Assembly: GCA_027919835.1 (NCBI GenBank)
Contig: JANVFP010000002.1
Location: forward strand, 1,798,001-1,862,000
Reading direction: 5' to 3'
Source of the DNA: Lentinula raphanica
Lineage: Eukaryota > Basidiomycota > Agaricomycetes > Agaricales > Omphalotaceae
DNA: 64,000 bases
The translations under genes and the position numbers were made by a program. Positions 35,301 to 46,868 of the stretch are shown here, in pieces. Position 1 is the first letter of the stretch; each line of letters starts with the position of its first letter. The notes beneath the pieces were generated by a model, which made no database searches, was not told where the DNA came from, and saw only the letters and a list, made by a program, of their open reading frames with translations.

Positions 35301-35927
35301 TGTACAATAAATATCTCAACTCACCTTGAATTTATCAAAATACATATTCAACATCAGTTTATATGAACTTTCCTCTATGTAATGCAACTTTGAGTATACA
35401 TATGAAATTGTAAAAATTTGAGAACTCACAATGAGTATTCATTAAGTTGCCAAACTTATTTTAATGTAATTTCTCAACTGTTTACTATTATGTATGAAAA
35501 CTTATAAAGAATCACATTCAGTGTAAGTTGTGAAACTTATCTTAATTTGATCACAATAAGTTTCATATCTTTGTAAAATAAGTCTTGCAAGTTTCTTCAA
35601 TCTGTATCTCATATTTTCTAACTCTAAATCCTTACTTATTGTGTACATATGGTTATTTCTATTTCTTATATTATAATATCTGTTTCTCATCAATGTACAA
35701 TAATTTTCTCAACTTATCTTGAATTGATAAGAATAAATATTCAATGTAAGTTTATATTAAATTTCTGTTCTGTAACTTAGCTTTAGGTATACATATGGTT
35801 TCAAAAAATTTTGGGAACTCAAAGTGAGTATTCTATAAGTTGCCAAACTTATTTTAATGTTGTTTCCCGGTTGTTTACTATTTGTTTACTATTATGTACA
35901 ACAACTTATGAAGAATTGCATCCAGTG
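32335..35927 (-). repeat. right arm of the giant palindrome
   Basis: Inverted counterpart of 25539-29130, carrying MITE M7 at the mirror position of M5. Confidence 0.85.
33413..33693. mobile_element. CATCAGG-family MITE, copy M7 (right arm)
   Basis: 281 bp; TC duplication (33411-33412, 33694-33695), which is the complement of the GA flanking M5. It is the mirror copy of M5. Confidence 0.9.
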
Positions 35928-38720
35928 CTAAAAATAGCTAAAAAAATCACTAAAAATGCTAAAAAATATGTAGGAATGGTATATAGCCTATTGCAGATCC
36001 AGACATCCAAAAATTACCAAAAAAGGAAATTTTTGATGATGATGTCATCTTGTAGCAAAAAATCTGAAAAAAATCCTAAAAATAGTCAAAAAAATTCAGG
36101 GGTGCCTTGTTGGCCCTGGAAATGCAAAATAAAAAAAACATGCGACAAGTGTAAAAATTTTTGTCACTCCAAATCATACCAAATCCACTATATAGTCAGT
36201 ATATATAATGTATATGCTATATTTAGCATCCTAGTACCCTCATTGGGCTAAAAATAGAACTTGATCTCATCTGGTAGCAAAAAATCTGAAAAAATCATAA
36301 AAAATACTCAAAAAATTCAGGGGTGCCTCATTGGCCCTGAAAATGCAAAATAAAAAAATTTACACGACACAATTGAAAAACAACATCATTCCAAATCTTA
36401 TCAAATTTACTATATAGTTAGTATATATCATGTATATACTATTTATAGCATCCCTAGTACCCTCAATCACTTATATCACTCAAGAATCCTACCAAACTGA
36501 CAACATTGAGTAAATGTAATGTACATGGTATTTTTAGCACACCTAGTACCCTTAAAAACTCAGAACAATTTATATCACTCAATATGTTCAGTATACTTAG
36601 TACTCATCACATTTAATACACTAAAACTCAGAACAGTACTTATATGTATCATACTTAACACAGTTGGCAATGAAAATACTCAAAACAGTGTTATCAGTCA
36701 CTATACTTAACACACTTAACAGTCAAAAAGTCGGAATAATGTTACTTGATATACATAACACACTCATTGTTATACTATAACACACTTATAACAACGAGTT
36801 TTGGGCGCTTATGGGCGCTTATTTGGTATTTTTGAGTCGAAATTCTTTAATAGCACACTCAATAATTTTTGTGTGGGGTTTATACTGTGTAAGGATGTTG
36901 TTTATATCATACTACACTTGATACAATTTGGAGAACTCAAGATTACAGCCTGTGGGGCTGGCTATATTGTGATCTTTTGTGATATAACAGTGTTTTATGT
37001 AAATGTCAATGCATACACCCATGTTATGAAGTCAAACTGCTACTGGGTCATGGAAAGACTCATCCTACAACCTATTCCATGCTAACTCTATGTGATACAG
37101 CCAAGAGATCTGTAATGGGGGTCATTGAATATGACATCTATTGTTACATGTAGGTGTAGACATCTATAGTGTACATGAAACATGTACATATATATCACAG
37201 AGTCCAATAGTCATAGTGAGTATCTGAACCATGTCCAGACACTTCTAGTAGACTGTAGGAGTCATTCCCTCATGAACCACCATCAGTATACTTGCATTAC
37301 ATGAACATATGCATTGACATTTACATAAAACACTGTTATATTTCAAAAGATCACAATATAGCTAACCCGACAGGTTGAATTTTCGAGTTCTCTGAATTGT
37401 ATCTAGAAGAATATGATATAGACAACATCCTGACACAGTATAGAGCCCAGACAAACATTATTGAGTGTGCTATTAATGAATTTCGACTCAAAAACACCAA
37501 ATAAGCGCCCATAAGCGCCCAAAACTCGTTGTTATAAGTGTGTTATAGTATAACAATGAGTGTGTTATGTATATAAAGTAACATTGTTCCGACTTTTTGA
37601 CTGTTAAGTGTGTTAAGTATAGTGACTGACAACACTGTTTTAAGTATTTTCATTGTCATCTGTGTTAAGTATAATACATATAAGTACTGTTATGAGTTTT
37701 CATGTGTGAGGTTTGATGAGTGTTAAGTGTACTGAACATATTGAGTAATATAAATTGTTCTGAGTCATCAAGGGTACTAGGTGTGTTAAAAATATCATGT
37801 ACAATATATTTAATACCCCAAATCATTCAGTTTGGTAGGATTCTTGAGTGATATAAGTGATTGAGGGTACTAGGGGTGCTATAAATAGTATATACATGAT
37901 ATATACTGACTGTGTAGTGGATTTGGTATGATTTGGAGTGATGTTGTTTTTCAATTGTGTCGTGTAAATTTTTCTATTTTCCATTTTCAGGGCCAATAAG
38001 GCACCCCTGAATTTTTTGAGTATTTTTTATGATTTTTTCAGATTTTTTGCTATCAGATGAGATCAAGTTCTATTTTTAGCCCAATAAAGGTACTAGGATG
38101 CTAAATATAGCATATACATCATATATACTGACTGTATAGTGGATTTGGAATGATTTGGAGTGATGAAAATTTTTACACTTGTCGCGTATTTTTTTTTATT
38201 TTGCATTTTCAGGGCCAACAAGGCACCCCTGAATTTTTTGACTATTTTTAGGATTTTTTTCAGATTTTTTGCTACAAGATGACATTATCATCAAAAAATT
38301 CCTTTTTTGGTAATTTTTGGATGCCTGGATCTGCAATAGGCTATATACCATTCCTACATATTTTTAGCATTTTTAGTGATTTTTTTTGGCTATTTTTAGC
38401 ACCTAGATAGATCCTACAGCATTTTTTACCATATAAGGCTATTTTGTTTACATACCCCGATTTGACCTAATTAGGTTTTTTTAGGTTTTTTTGAATTTTT
38501 ATAGTTTATCAGGATTTTTTACAAATGTACCGCTTATTTAATATCTGGATAATTATTAATTACCCAAAACAGTAAATATAGGTCAGATGTGACAGGTGGT
38601 GACAGGCATGCCCACCCCCCGGAGCCATTTCCGGAGCCCCCTCTGTGTCGTCACAACTATTTTCAAAAGCTCCTGGATAACTCATCAGGTCTTTTTACAA
38701 AAGCTTCACAGTATCCTGTG

Positions 38721-40092
38721 GGTTTTTCCATCGCGAGCTGGACTTCTTGTACCAGCGTAGGGGCCTGGGATAATCGATAGGTTGAGTACATTGATGGCAG
38801 CACTAGATAATTGAAACATACTTCCGGTAACATCTCATTCTCTCTCAGAGCTTCGCCCAACTCATCGACATGCTTAGCCCACTGAAAACGTGCTCGAGAT
38901 CCATCCACGGTATGTTGTTTGATCACACTCAAGAAATTGGGTATTCCGTAGGAGTCTTGGGTGATGAACATCGTTCGAGCCAGATGCAGAGCGCTCAGGG
39001 CTTCACTCGAGAGATCAAGGGTAGTGGACTGTACGTTGCGACACGGAAGCATAGAATTGGGAGAGCGAGGGTCTTCAGCCGCATGCCGGTGCTTGTCTGA
39101 ACGCCCATACAGTTAATGTCATTTTCCGCCAGGTAGGATATTTCCACTTACCAAGTAGATCGTCCATAGGCATGTTATCTGAGAGCATATCGACGTCGAC
39201 AAAATCAAGCTGACGACCTCTTTCACTCGGTAAGAAACCTTCCTGGATCTCAGGTAGAGTCTGGCCTAGCACCTCCAGCTGAGTTGACGAGTTCAGAGCG
39301 AGAGAAGAAATGTGCTCGGCGTCATTGTTCTCGAAGCCGTCCCCTAGATAAATTTAGTGAAAAATGGTTCGACTCAGGACATATCCGGAGTACATACCAG
39401 GTAAGCCCGCCAGCAGATTCGCGAGGAGATTTGGCTGATAACCAGGTGGATTCTGCTCCAGCTGATTCAACGTGCTAGAAGCGAGCGAGGTTGCATACTC
39501 GTAGTCCTTGTTCTCGAAGGTATCAGTACCTGTATGTTTCTCAATTGTTATAAAAGTTCGACTCAGGGCTTATTGTATATAACGTACCAGATAAGCTTGC
39601 CAGCAGTTCTGCATAAGAAGGAAGCTCAGACGGTTGCGCCGATGAAGGGCCTACAGAGGTAGAAATAGCAGGCGGCCAAGTAACGGGGGAATGTAATAAT
39701 GAGGTTGACGTTACAGAGGAGGAAGGTACAGAAGAGGAAGAGGTTAAGGAGGGTGGGGAAGGATGATCTTCTACGCAAACACGACCCACGAACGAGTCAT
39801 GTTCAAGTGGACAATCGGACGGTGTCGGTGGAAAGGAAGGCTGTTGGAGATGATCAACACGAAGACTACTATGGGATCTCTGAGCGTAACATACCCCAGA
39901 GAGACAAGAAACTTGTTGGTCAGACCAAGCGATCGTGCGTACGTGGCCGAGATCATCGTATTCCAAGTTATTCGAACCGTTGTTATCGTCAGCCTCACCC
40001 CCGTGAACTAAGCGTTTTCCGTTGGTCAAGTTCTGACACAAAACGCACATTGTTAATGCAGAAAGACGTACCAAGTGGACAATCCATCGTTT
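38721..40092 (-). pseudogene. N-terminal part of the Spt5-like gene interrupted by F3
   Basis: Minus-strand exons: about 40045-39588 (Ser/Pro-rich, ending PSYAELLASLSG), 39528-39405, 39340-39157 and 39110-38721. The second and third are similar to each other (ENKDYEYATSLASSTLNQLE and ENNDAEHISSLALNSSTQLE), so an exon was duplicated. The last exon contains FLSVIKQHTVDGSRARFQWA and ends ...QEVQLAMEKP at the GGTTTTTC duplication; the same reading continues at 25207. A start at 40092 (MDCPL with an intron after it) is possible, but the frame across that intron is uncertain. No known domain is visible in this part; the KOW motifs are in the downstream piece. Confidence 0.55.
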
Positions 40093-40378
40093 TCGTCTGG
40101 GTTATCCGGTTGTTTCTAGCCCTTGCAACCTCTTCCTACACTCCAGAATCTATTTCACGTTCTCAGTCGATGAGGAACGGGGCTTACTATGACATTCCTT
40201 TGGAAGGCCCTGCCTGGTCGACACGAAATGATTAGTTGACGTTCTGGAGCTCAAAGAGTTTTAAAGTTGATTGATTGCGTTCAACGCGACGTGTTACGGT
40301 ACACAACAAGCTACTGCACTCCGACATACTAAGGGCCTGGCTTGAGAACATACCTGAAGCACACTACTTACAGACAGC

Positions 40379-41118
40379 GACGACTTGGAAGAAAAAGAAA
40401 GAGAAATGAGAATTTCCCACGCCTTCTGCGATAGGATGACTCGCAGGCTCGGGCTAGAAAGTTTGTTTTGGGATCCGATACGGACGAACTTTCTAGCCCG
40501 AGCCTGCGAGTCATCCTACACTACGGAGGGGCTGATATATCCCCTGGGTAGAATTCAATGCGAAAATATAAGCAAAATAAAATGTATTGCACCTCTTTTC
40601 CCCTCTGAAAATCTAATTTTATGTCGAAAAGGAAAAATTGAGAATAGGGTGGATGAAAAGAACTGAATTGAATGAGGTTTTTGAATGCTTTGACCCATGA
40701 GAAAAAAGTACCAATTTCACTAAAATCCTGTCTGAGGTTAGTTTATTTTTACGCCCGAGAAAGGAAATGGGCGATGAGCGCCACTAGGGATCTGAGCGCC
40801 CGCTCATCGCCCATTTCTTTTCTCGGGCATAAAAATTAACTAATTGCAGAAAAGAATTTCACAAAAGTGGTAGGCTTTTCTCGAGCACCAAAATTTTCAA
40901 AATTTCTGATTGATTCAGTTTATTCTATCCATTCTATTCAATAGTTTCCTCTCCAGCAATATTATTACATTTCCGAAGTAGGAAATAGGTGCAATTATTT
41001 TTATTTTACTTTGATTTTCACGTCAAGTTTTACCCAGGGGATATCCGAGCCCCTCCGCAGTGCTATCGCAGAAGGCGTGGGAAATTCTCATTTCTCTTTC
41101 TTTTTCTTCCAAGTCGTC
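40379..41118. mobile_element. 740-bp foldback element
   Basis: The outer ~90 bp of each arm are near-identical inverted copies (GACGACTTGGAAGAAAAAGA ... GAGAATTTCCCACGCC and complement), as is the AGGGGCT.ATATCCCCTGGG block. The middle arms are diverged. The centre is a strong hairpin at 40750-40836 (CCCGAGAAA.GAAATGGGCGATGAGCG and complement). No coding capacity. A nested MITE occupies only the left arm. Confidence 0.7.
40434..40516. mobile_element. 83-bp palindromic MITE at a TA target
   Basis: GGATGACTCGCAGGCTCGGG and about 12 more bases are followed, after a short loop, by the exact complement ending CCCGAGCCTGCGAGTCATCC. TA flanks both sides (40432-40433, 40517-40518). The opposite arm of the surrounding foldback (about 41058-41070) has the uninterrupted site, GCGATAGCACTGCGG when complemented. 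This fits a Tc1/mariner-mobilised MITE. Confidence 0.85.
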
Positions 41119-42399
41119 CGTACTGTCCCAACGTTTGCAGTCTTGTCTTGACGCCGCTCCTTTCGAAGTGGACAATTATCTTGTCTGGGTGTGTTGACGA
41201 TAGGTCGGCTGATCTCTACTACCCGGTGCAACGTACAGAAATTTGAGCAAAGGTAAATATATCCTGTCTTGTTGGGCTGACGTTACAATGCCTGATCTCT
41301 AGCAACAGCGTACTTGTAGGAAATTCTGCGCGACGGTAAACATCTCGTCTCGACTCATCGTGCTGACGAACGATGGCTGATCCATCCTTCTTGGGGCACC
41401 TTGTAGAAACTTCGGGCAAAAGTTTTGACACGGGTACGTGAATTCAAACCTGTAGTCTTCCTCGCTAACTCATGTTATTTAGCTCATCTAAGGTGTGTAC
41501 GTCTCGGATTCTGGTTACGCTACTGATACCAAGTTGTGAGGAATAGCTGGCATCGCTTTATTCGACGTCGTGTTTCTATATAGCTGCTGTCTTCGACAAA
41601 ATTCTGCTCCCTCCTGGTACTACCCTTTCCCAATTTCAACGACGAATCCTTCGAATTCCGCGCGACGGTAAACATCTGGTTTCGACTGATCGTGCTGACG
41701 ACCGATGGCTGAGCCGTCGTTCTTGGGGCACCTTGTAGAAACTTCGGGCAAACGTTTTGACACAGGTATGTGAATTCAAACCTGTAGTCTTCCTCGCTAA
41801 CTCATGTTATACAGCTCATCTAAGGTGTGTACGTCTCGGATTCTGGTTGCGCTACTGATACCAAGTTCTGAGGAATCGTTGGCATTCCTTTATTAGACGT
41901 CTGGTTTCTACATAGCTGCTCTCTTCGACCAAATTCTTTCCCTCCTGGTACTACCCTTTCCCAATTCAACGACGAATCCTTCGTCTCCTCGTGGTTTCAT
42001 CCTATGCGTATGTAAATTCATTGTAGATATCAAACACAATGTTCTGTGTCTCTCGCTCGTGCTTAGTCCTTCGATTGAACAATGTATGGTATATCGTCTA
42101 ACATCGTGATTCAGAATACATGTGTGTTTCGTAATCTGTTAATCAGTAGGTCAAAAGGACTTGATCATGAATAAGTCTACCAATTTTAAACACTAGGTTG
42201 TACAAGTTATCGGTCAAGTGTGAGTTATCCCACTCGCCTATGAAACAATAAGTGTTTGGTCGAGAGTCGAAAATGGCAGACCACACTCGCGTATGGAACA
42301 ATAAGCGTCCGCAATGACGTTAAACTACGCTGTGGCCTCCCTCTGGCGAAGGATAATTGGACGAGTGGGTGCTCTCTGGTCTTCACCTTTACACTCATC
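41119..42399. repeat. intergenic region with a tandem duplication (about 332-bp unit)
   Basis: 41320-41650 and 41652-41980 are two copies of one unit at about 90% identity. Shared blocks are CGCGACGGTAAACATCT, GGGGCACCTTGTAGAAACTT and GCTCATCTAAGGTGTGTACG. No coding region is seen. The rest (41119-41320, 41980-42399) has nothing recognisable except that it should hold the promoter of the gene starting at 42400. Confidence 0.7.
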
Positions 42400-45300
42400 A
42401 TGCCAGAAACTCGAGCACGAACGCGCGCACAGATCAAAGCTCTCGAAAACATGGAGCAGGTGGAATCTGAGAATCAGCAGCAACAAGAGGCGCGACAACA
42501 TGAAAGCAACAAGCAGACGGTGAAGACCAAGAACGCGCTCGACAACGGTAGGTTGACTCTTACTGGCGCTGCCAGGCTATGTTGATTCATTACTGAAATA
42601 TATATAGTTGACGCCACTGCGTCAATTTTGCAACATCAGCAGACTGGGACGAACAAGAAGAAGGCGCTTGACAACGGTAAGGTTGCCTCTCACTGCTTGC
42701 ACCACGTCGAATTCTTGCTGAATATATACAGTTGAGCCCACTGCGCCAATTGCAGTTGGAAAAGCGAAGGGGAAATCTAAAGCAAAAGCCAAGAGTAAAA
42801 GCAAGAAGAAGAAAGCACCGTCTTCGGTGAGTGCATATGACAAAGATGCAATATGTAGTATTCATTCTTGGACAGAGAGCACCACCGGAAGACAGGGCTT
42901 CTTGTCCATCTATTTTCCCCAACAACGCCACCTCGGACATTGCGTCAAAAATACCGCCTCCAATGAAGAAAGCCTCTACCGATCTGTAAGTTTGCTGAAC
43001 ACGTTAGTGTATCGATCTCATCTGAATCTGTGCCTCAACAGCAACAAGAACAAACTTTCAGAAGGCGTTAATCTGTTGCGCACTTTCTTGACCACAACAA
43101 TGACGCTGCCTGAAGCAGAGCAAGCTCTGGACTCATTATTTGGGCGTAAAGTTTCCAGTGAGCATCCATGGTGTAATATGCTGGCTAGGATCACTGGCGT
43201 GGAGGACGATGAAGGCGTTCCAGCTGTTCTCCACCTACTTGATACCATGTTAGAAGATCCAACAACAAATCAGGGCACATCGCCCAAGTCTCCTTCCGAT
43301 TCAGCCGTCACGGCTCCATCACCCCTTCCCAAAGGTCTATGCCAACCTGCCCAACCTTCTTCAATCTGTCATCGAAATCTCGAGCGAGACCCTCCATCTC
43401 CTTTGAAAGAACCATCTCATCAAATCACGCCGCATCGTCCGTCTTCCATTCATCGATCATCGCAGCCAGCTGCTTCAGGCTCTTCGTCTGCCGTGAAGAA
43501 AAAATCCCATCCCTTGTCTCCTAGGAAAGGAATCTCTTCCCGGCCCTCCGATCCTGATCCTTTGCGGGCTGTTCGTCATAACAAGGTTTCTGAAATTGAA
43601 CCTTCGAATGAGCTGGCAGACTTCACTTTCGATCCCAAAAGTGACCTGTTCGATTTTGAAGTCGAGGAGTTCGCGGAAGATGACAGAGAAATCCTAGAAC
43701 TGGTGAACACCGACATCTACATGGACTTGGACAGGTATTACATGGCGGCTGCGTACAATCAAGTGCAGGCGAACGTTATCTGGCACCAGTTGAACGATGG
43801 GTTATTTGATCTCGTCGTAGCGAGTACGGGAGGAGATATTACTCGATCGACGCCAGCTGCGGAAATTCGTGCTCTGGCTCGTATCGATAACATCGACGAG
43901 TATAATTCGCTGAGGGATGATGCGCGAATTGAGTGGCGCGATGTTTGTGGGGTTGAAGAAGAGGTGAAGAGATTGACCGCATCTCCGAGGTCTCTGTTCG
44001 GTGGTTCAGACGAAGAAGAGTTGGAGCCTTCCCAACATGTACAACCCTTGGTCGATTACGCTTCTAGCAGTTACGATCCGCACGATTTCCTGCAGAATGG
44101 CCGTGGCGACAGTAATGAGGATGATGACGGAGACGATAATGGTGCCTATATCGAAGGTGCCCACAGTGGTGAAGAAAGTGAAGGAAGTGAGGAAGGCGAA
44201 GGGAGTGATGGAGGAGACAAAGATGAGGGAAGTGAGGTGGACGATACTGACGCGGACGATGGTGAAGGCAGCGAGAAAAAACAACCAGGACAGTTGCCTA
44301 AAGCAGTAAAGGAGGAGCTACGCCAACTGCAGGAAGAGTATGAAGAAAAAGTGGCAGCCGTAGCCGCCAAAGCCAAGAAGAACGTCCATGCCTGCTGGCG
44401 CTTTCTAAATGAGAAGACCAGCCTCCCTCGTGAAGTCAGCCCCTTCAACGCGTTTCAAGCGTGGTATCGCAAAAAAGGTGATGAGAAACGTCCCGAAAAC
44501 AGTAAGTTGCAATTGATACATAATTTGCTGATCCCTCATTTACGCGTTTGAACTAGTGAGCCCGCAGAAATGGAACGTCCAGGTAGCGAAGAAATACCAC
44601 GCTATCATAGCAGAAAAGTTAGAACAAGAAGATCCCGAGGACCCTGAAACGTTACGGGAGATGTTCGCTGAGCAAATCGAATGGTTTGAATCTGAGCATG
44701 AGGCATACATGGCGAAGAAGAAAGGAGAGGGCAAATTCCGCGGCACCGTGAAGTCGATGCTAAAGCCCTTATACACAATAGTATGCGTTCATGCTTTCAT
44801 GAATGACCATCTGGCTAACTTATCCGATAGGGAAAAGAACTTTATCGTAACACCGGGGGTCATTTACTTGGACATTTCATCATCACAGACCACGAAGCCG
44901 ATGGGAAAAGCCGAAGTGTCAGTTGGGGATGTACAACGATTGTGGAACAGGTCATTCAAGAACATTCTGTTAATCTGAGAACTCAATTGACGGACATAGA
45001 GACCATGATCAAGTATGTCTTCTTGCTCCATTCGGGCTTCGGAATGTCATTGACGATATGTACAGGATGAAAGAGATGAAACAGCGTGGAGTAGACGCTA
45101 AGCTGGCAGAGCTAGCAGTGAAATGCACCAAAGCGCCTACTCAGTCGGGCAGGGATAGAAATCAAAAAGCAATCTCGGCGATATTCACGTATGATGCTGG
45201 TGAGTACCCAGACTTGTTCAGAATGTTCAGCTAATTGTTGAGTCTCCCATGCTACAGAGCGTTTGGTAGACGACGATCCAAAACTGCTGGCACCGGGCAA

Positions 45301-46421
45301 ATTCGCGGAAAATGCATACCGATACCATGTGCGAATCGTAAACTGGCCAGTCGACTTACCATTCTTCACCGCCGGTATCGACAGTGTCCACAGTATGAGA
45401 TGTAAAGACCTTAGTAAGGTTGCGTTACCTCGTATTGCACAAATTATGCAAGATGCAGATTGGGTGGTCCCAAAGTCAGACCGAACGCAATTAGAAGAGG
45501 CAGCAAGCGAGAAGTGTTTCGAGATGGTATCTTGGGACGAGGGTAGGTTCTCTTCAACAAGCTGATAGATGACATTCATTGATGGTCGTGAATAGATGAA
45601 ATCGAGATGCCACTAGAGGATCAAGCCACACTACCGATCATTCAAGATACCAACGGCAATGCAGTATTGACTGTGTCGTACTCTGAGAATTATCAGAAGG
45701 ATATCGGGATTGACGTCTACCAACGATCCGGTAGTGTGGCAGATGAACCGACCAACGACACGATGGATAACAGACAGGGCCGTGAATCATATGCTCCTCT
45801 GTTTCGCGAAGACACTCCTCCTGCTCCCACCTTCTCAAAGTCGCGCCGTTCAAAAGAGTTTACCGTTCCCACTCGGTGGTACCAGGGACCACGTTCGGCA
45901 ACGCGTGAACCGTTGGTACCTCAGCGAGCTGGAGGTGTTTCATCGATCCGTCAACGAGCTGGAGGTGAAGGCGAGCGGTCAATTCCTCGACCAGTCGCAG
46001 GTACCAGTAGAGTGCAGCGGATGCAGTCAGTGAGTAATGATTCCATACAATTCAATCTGAAAATTAACGTTATACTACTTGCTAGACTTCTGCGGTGCCT
46101 GCACAACGTCGAATGCCTGTGGGCACAACCAAAGCCCAACACCGTTCTACTTTACATGCCCGGGGTTATACGGAAACGACGGACCACACTCGTACCAATG
46201 AAGCCCTACATGGACGGAGACAGCAACCAGACTCAGGCCCTGTACACGAAAGAATGGAGAGAAGAGCTGGGGGTGCCTCCAGGATGGCGTTCCGAGGTGG
46301 TGAGGGCAACAAGAGGAAAACGTCACTTGATACAGCTACACCTCCTGCAAAGCGTTTAAAATTAGATACTGTGACCTCGAAGTTGGCAGGTCACAAGCGT
46401 AGACGTGGAGGATTTTCATAG
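42400..46421 (+). CDS. large acidic multi-exon protein, family unknown
   Basis: Start ATG at 42400 (MPETRARTRAQIKALENMEQ), stop at 46419-46421 after KRRRGGFS. About ten GT-AG introns of 45-65 bp join frames without a stop, for example 44501-44556 (RPEN to MSPQKWN), 44784-44830 (KPLYTI to GKELYRN), 45198-45257 and 45541-45595. The product is about 1,150 residues. In order: a basic Lys-rich N-terminus (KAKGKSKAKAKSKSKKKK), a Ser/Pro-rich region, an Asp/Glu-rich stretch (about 44100-44290), then an ordered segment with FNAFQAWYRKKG, KWNVQVAKKYHAIIAEKLE and HLLGHFIITDHEADG. After that come AYRYHVRIVNWPVDLPFF and a basic tail. This order is familiar from large multicopy hypothetical proteins of mushroom genomes, but I know no function. 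It might be transposon cargo; no termini were found around it. Confidence 0.7.
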
Positions 46422-46544
46422 GCAAATCGGTCATGTAATTCATGATGTATGCATTAATTAAAAATGAATTGTTAAATCTGTATAAAGTATGTGTCCTGTA
46501 TGTGAATGAGATGGCGAGTCAACAGCAAAGGAAACAAGATCGGA

Positions 46545-46868
46545 ATATGCAGGTTGGGCAGCCCACTTAGATGGGATGCCCATAGATGGGATGCCCATAG
46601 ATGGGTAGCCCACTTAGATGGGAAACCCATGGCTGGGCTACCCACTCAGTTGGGAAACCCATGGATGGGATGCCCACTCAGTTGGGAAACCCATGGATGG
46701 GATGCCCACTTAGATGGGATGCCCATGCTGGGTAGCCCACTTAGATGGGATCCCCATGGATGGGATGCCCAAGATGGGCCTGCCCATGGGCAAATTACCC
46801 CCTAGGGTAGGTTCATCTAGTGGTTTTTTCATCCCAAGTTGGTTATGTTGGGGGGTTGCCTGAAGTGA
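46545..46868. mobile_element. CACTTCAGG-type repeat element, copy 3
   Basis: Ends ...GGTTGCCTGAAGTG at 46868, with the same terminal ~80 bp as the element at 14982 in inverted orientation. The body is units such as GATGGGATGCCCA, GGGTAGCCCACTTA and GTTGGGAAACCCATGGATGG. The left end near 46545 is uncertain. It abuts the end of the AT-hook gene and may have truncated its 3' end. Confidence 0.6.

Larger units (their letters stand above)
25539..35927. mobile_element. 10.4-kb palindromic CACTA-like element
   Basis: 10,389 bp beginning CACTGGATGCAATTCTTCAT and ending with its complement, flanked by the 3-bp duplication CTA (25536-25538, 35928-35930). F3's other arm supplies the uninterrupted target (TCTAGGTGCTAAAAATAG, complement of about 38393-38410). 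CACT. termini, a 3-bp duplication and repeated subterminal motifs are hallmarks of the CACTA (CMC/EnSpm) superfamily. The arms 25539-29130 and 32335-35927 are near-identical inverted copies. The middle holds a satellite and a long MITE. No transposase frame exists, so it is non-autonomous. Confidence 0.8.
25216..38720. mobile_element. AT-rich foldback element, copy F3, with nested 10.4-kb element
   Basis: 13,505 bp flanked by an 8-bp direct repeat GGTTTTTC (25208-25215 and 38721-38728). The left end is AGCTGATACTGTAAAGC; the right end, complemented, is CACAGGATACTGTGAAGC; both continue TTTTGTAAAAAGACCTGATG. The element's own sequence is 25216-25538 plus 35928-38720 (about 3.1 kb), with its hairpin centre near 37165. 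The remainder is a CACTA-like insertion. The target is the coding sequence of the Spt5-like gene, whose frame is restored when the element and one repeat copy are ignored. The 8-bp duplication fits hAT- or Zisupton-like mobilisation. No transposase is present. Confidence 0.85.

Noticed and set aside
42827..42985. Using ATG 42827 as the start of the large acidic protein
   Set aside because: This frame reads through GT-AG introns at 42826-42876 and about 42986-43040; the spliced reading from ATG 42400 joins basic and Ser/Pro-rich exons in frame.
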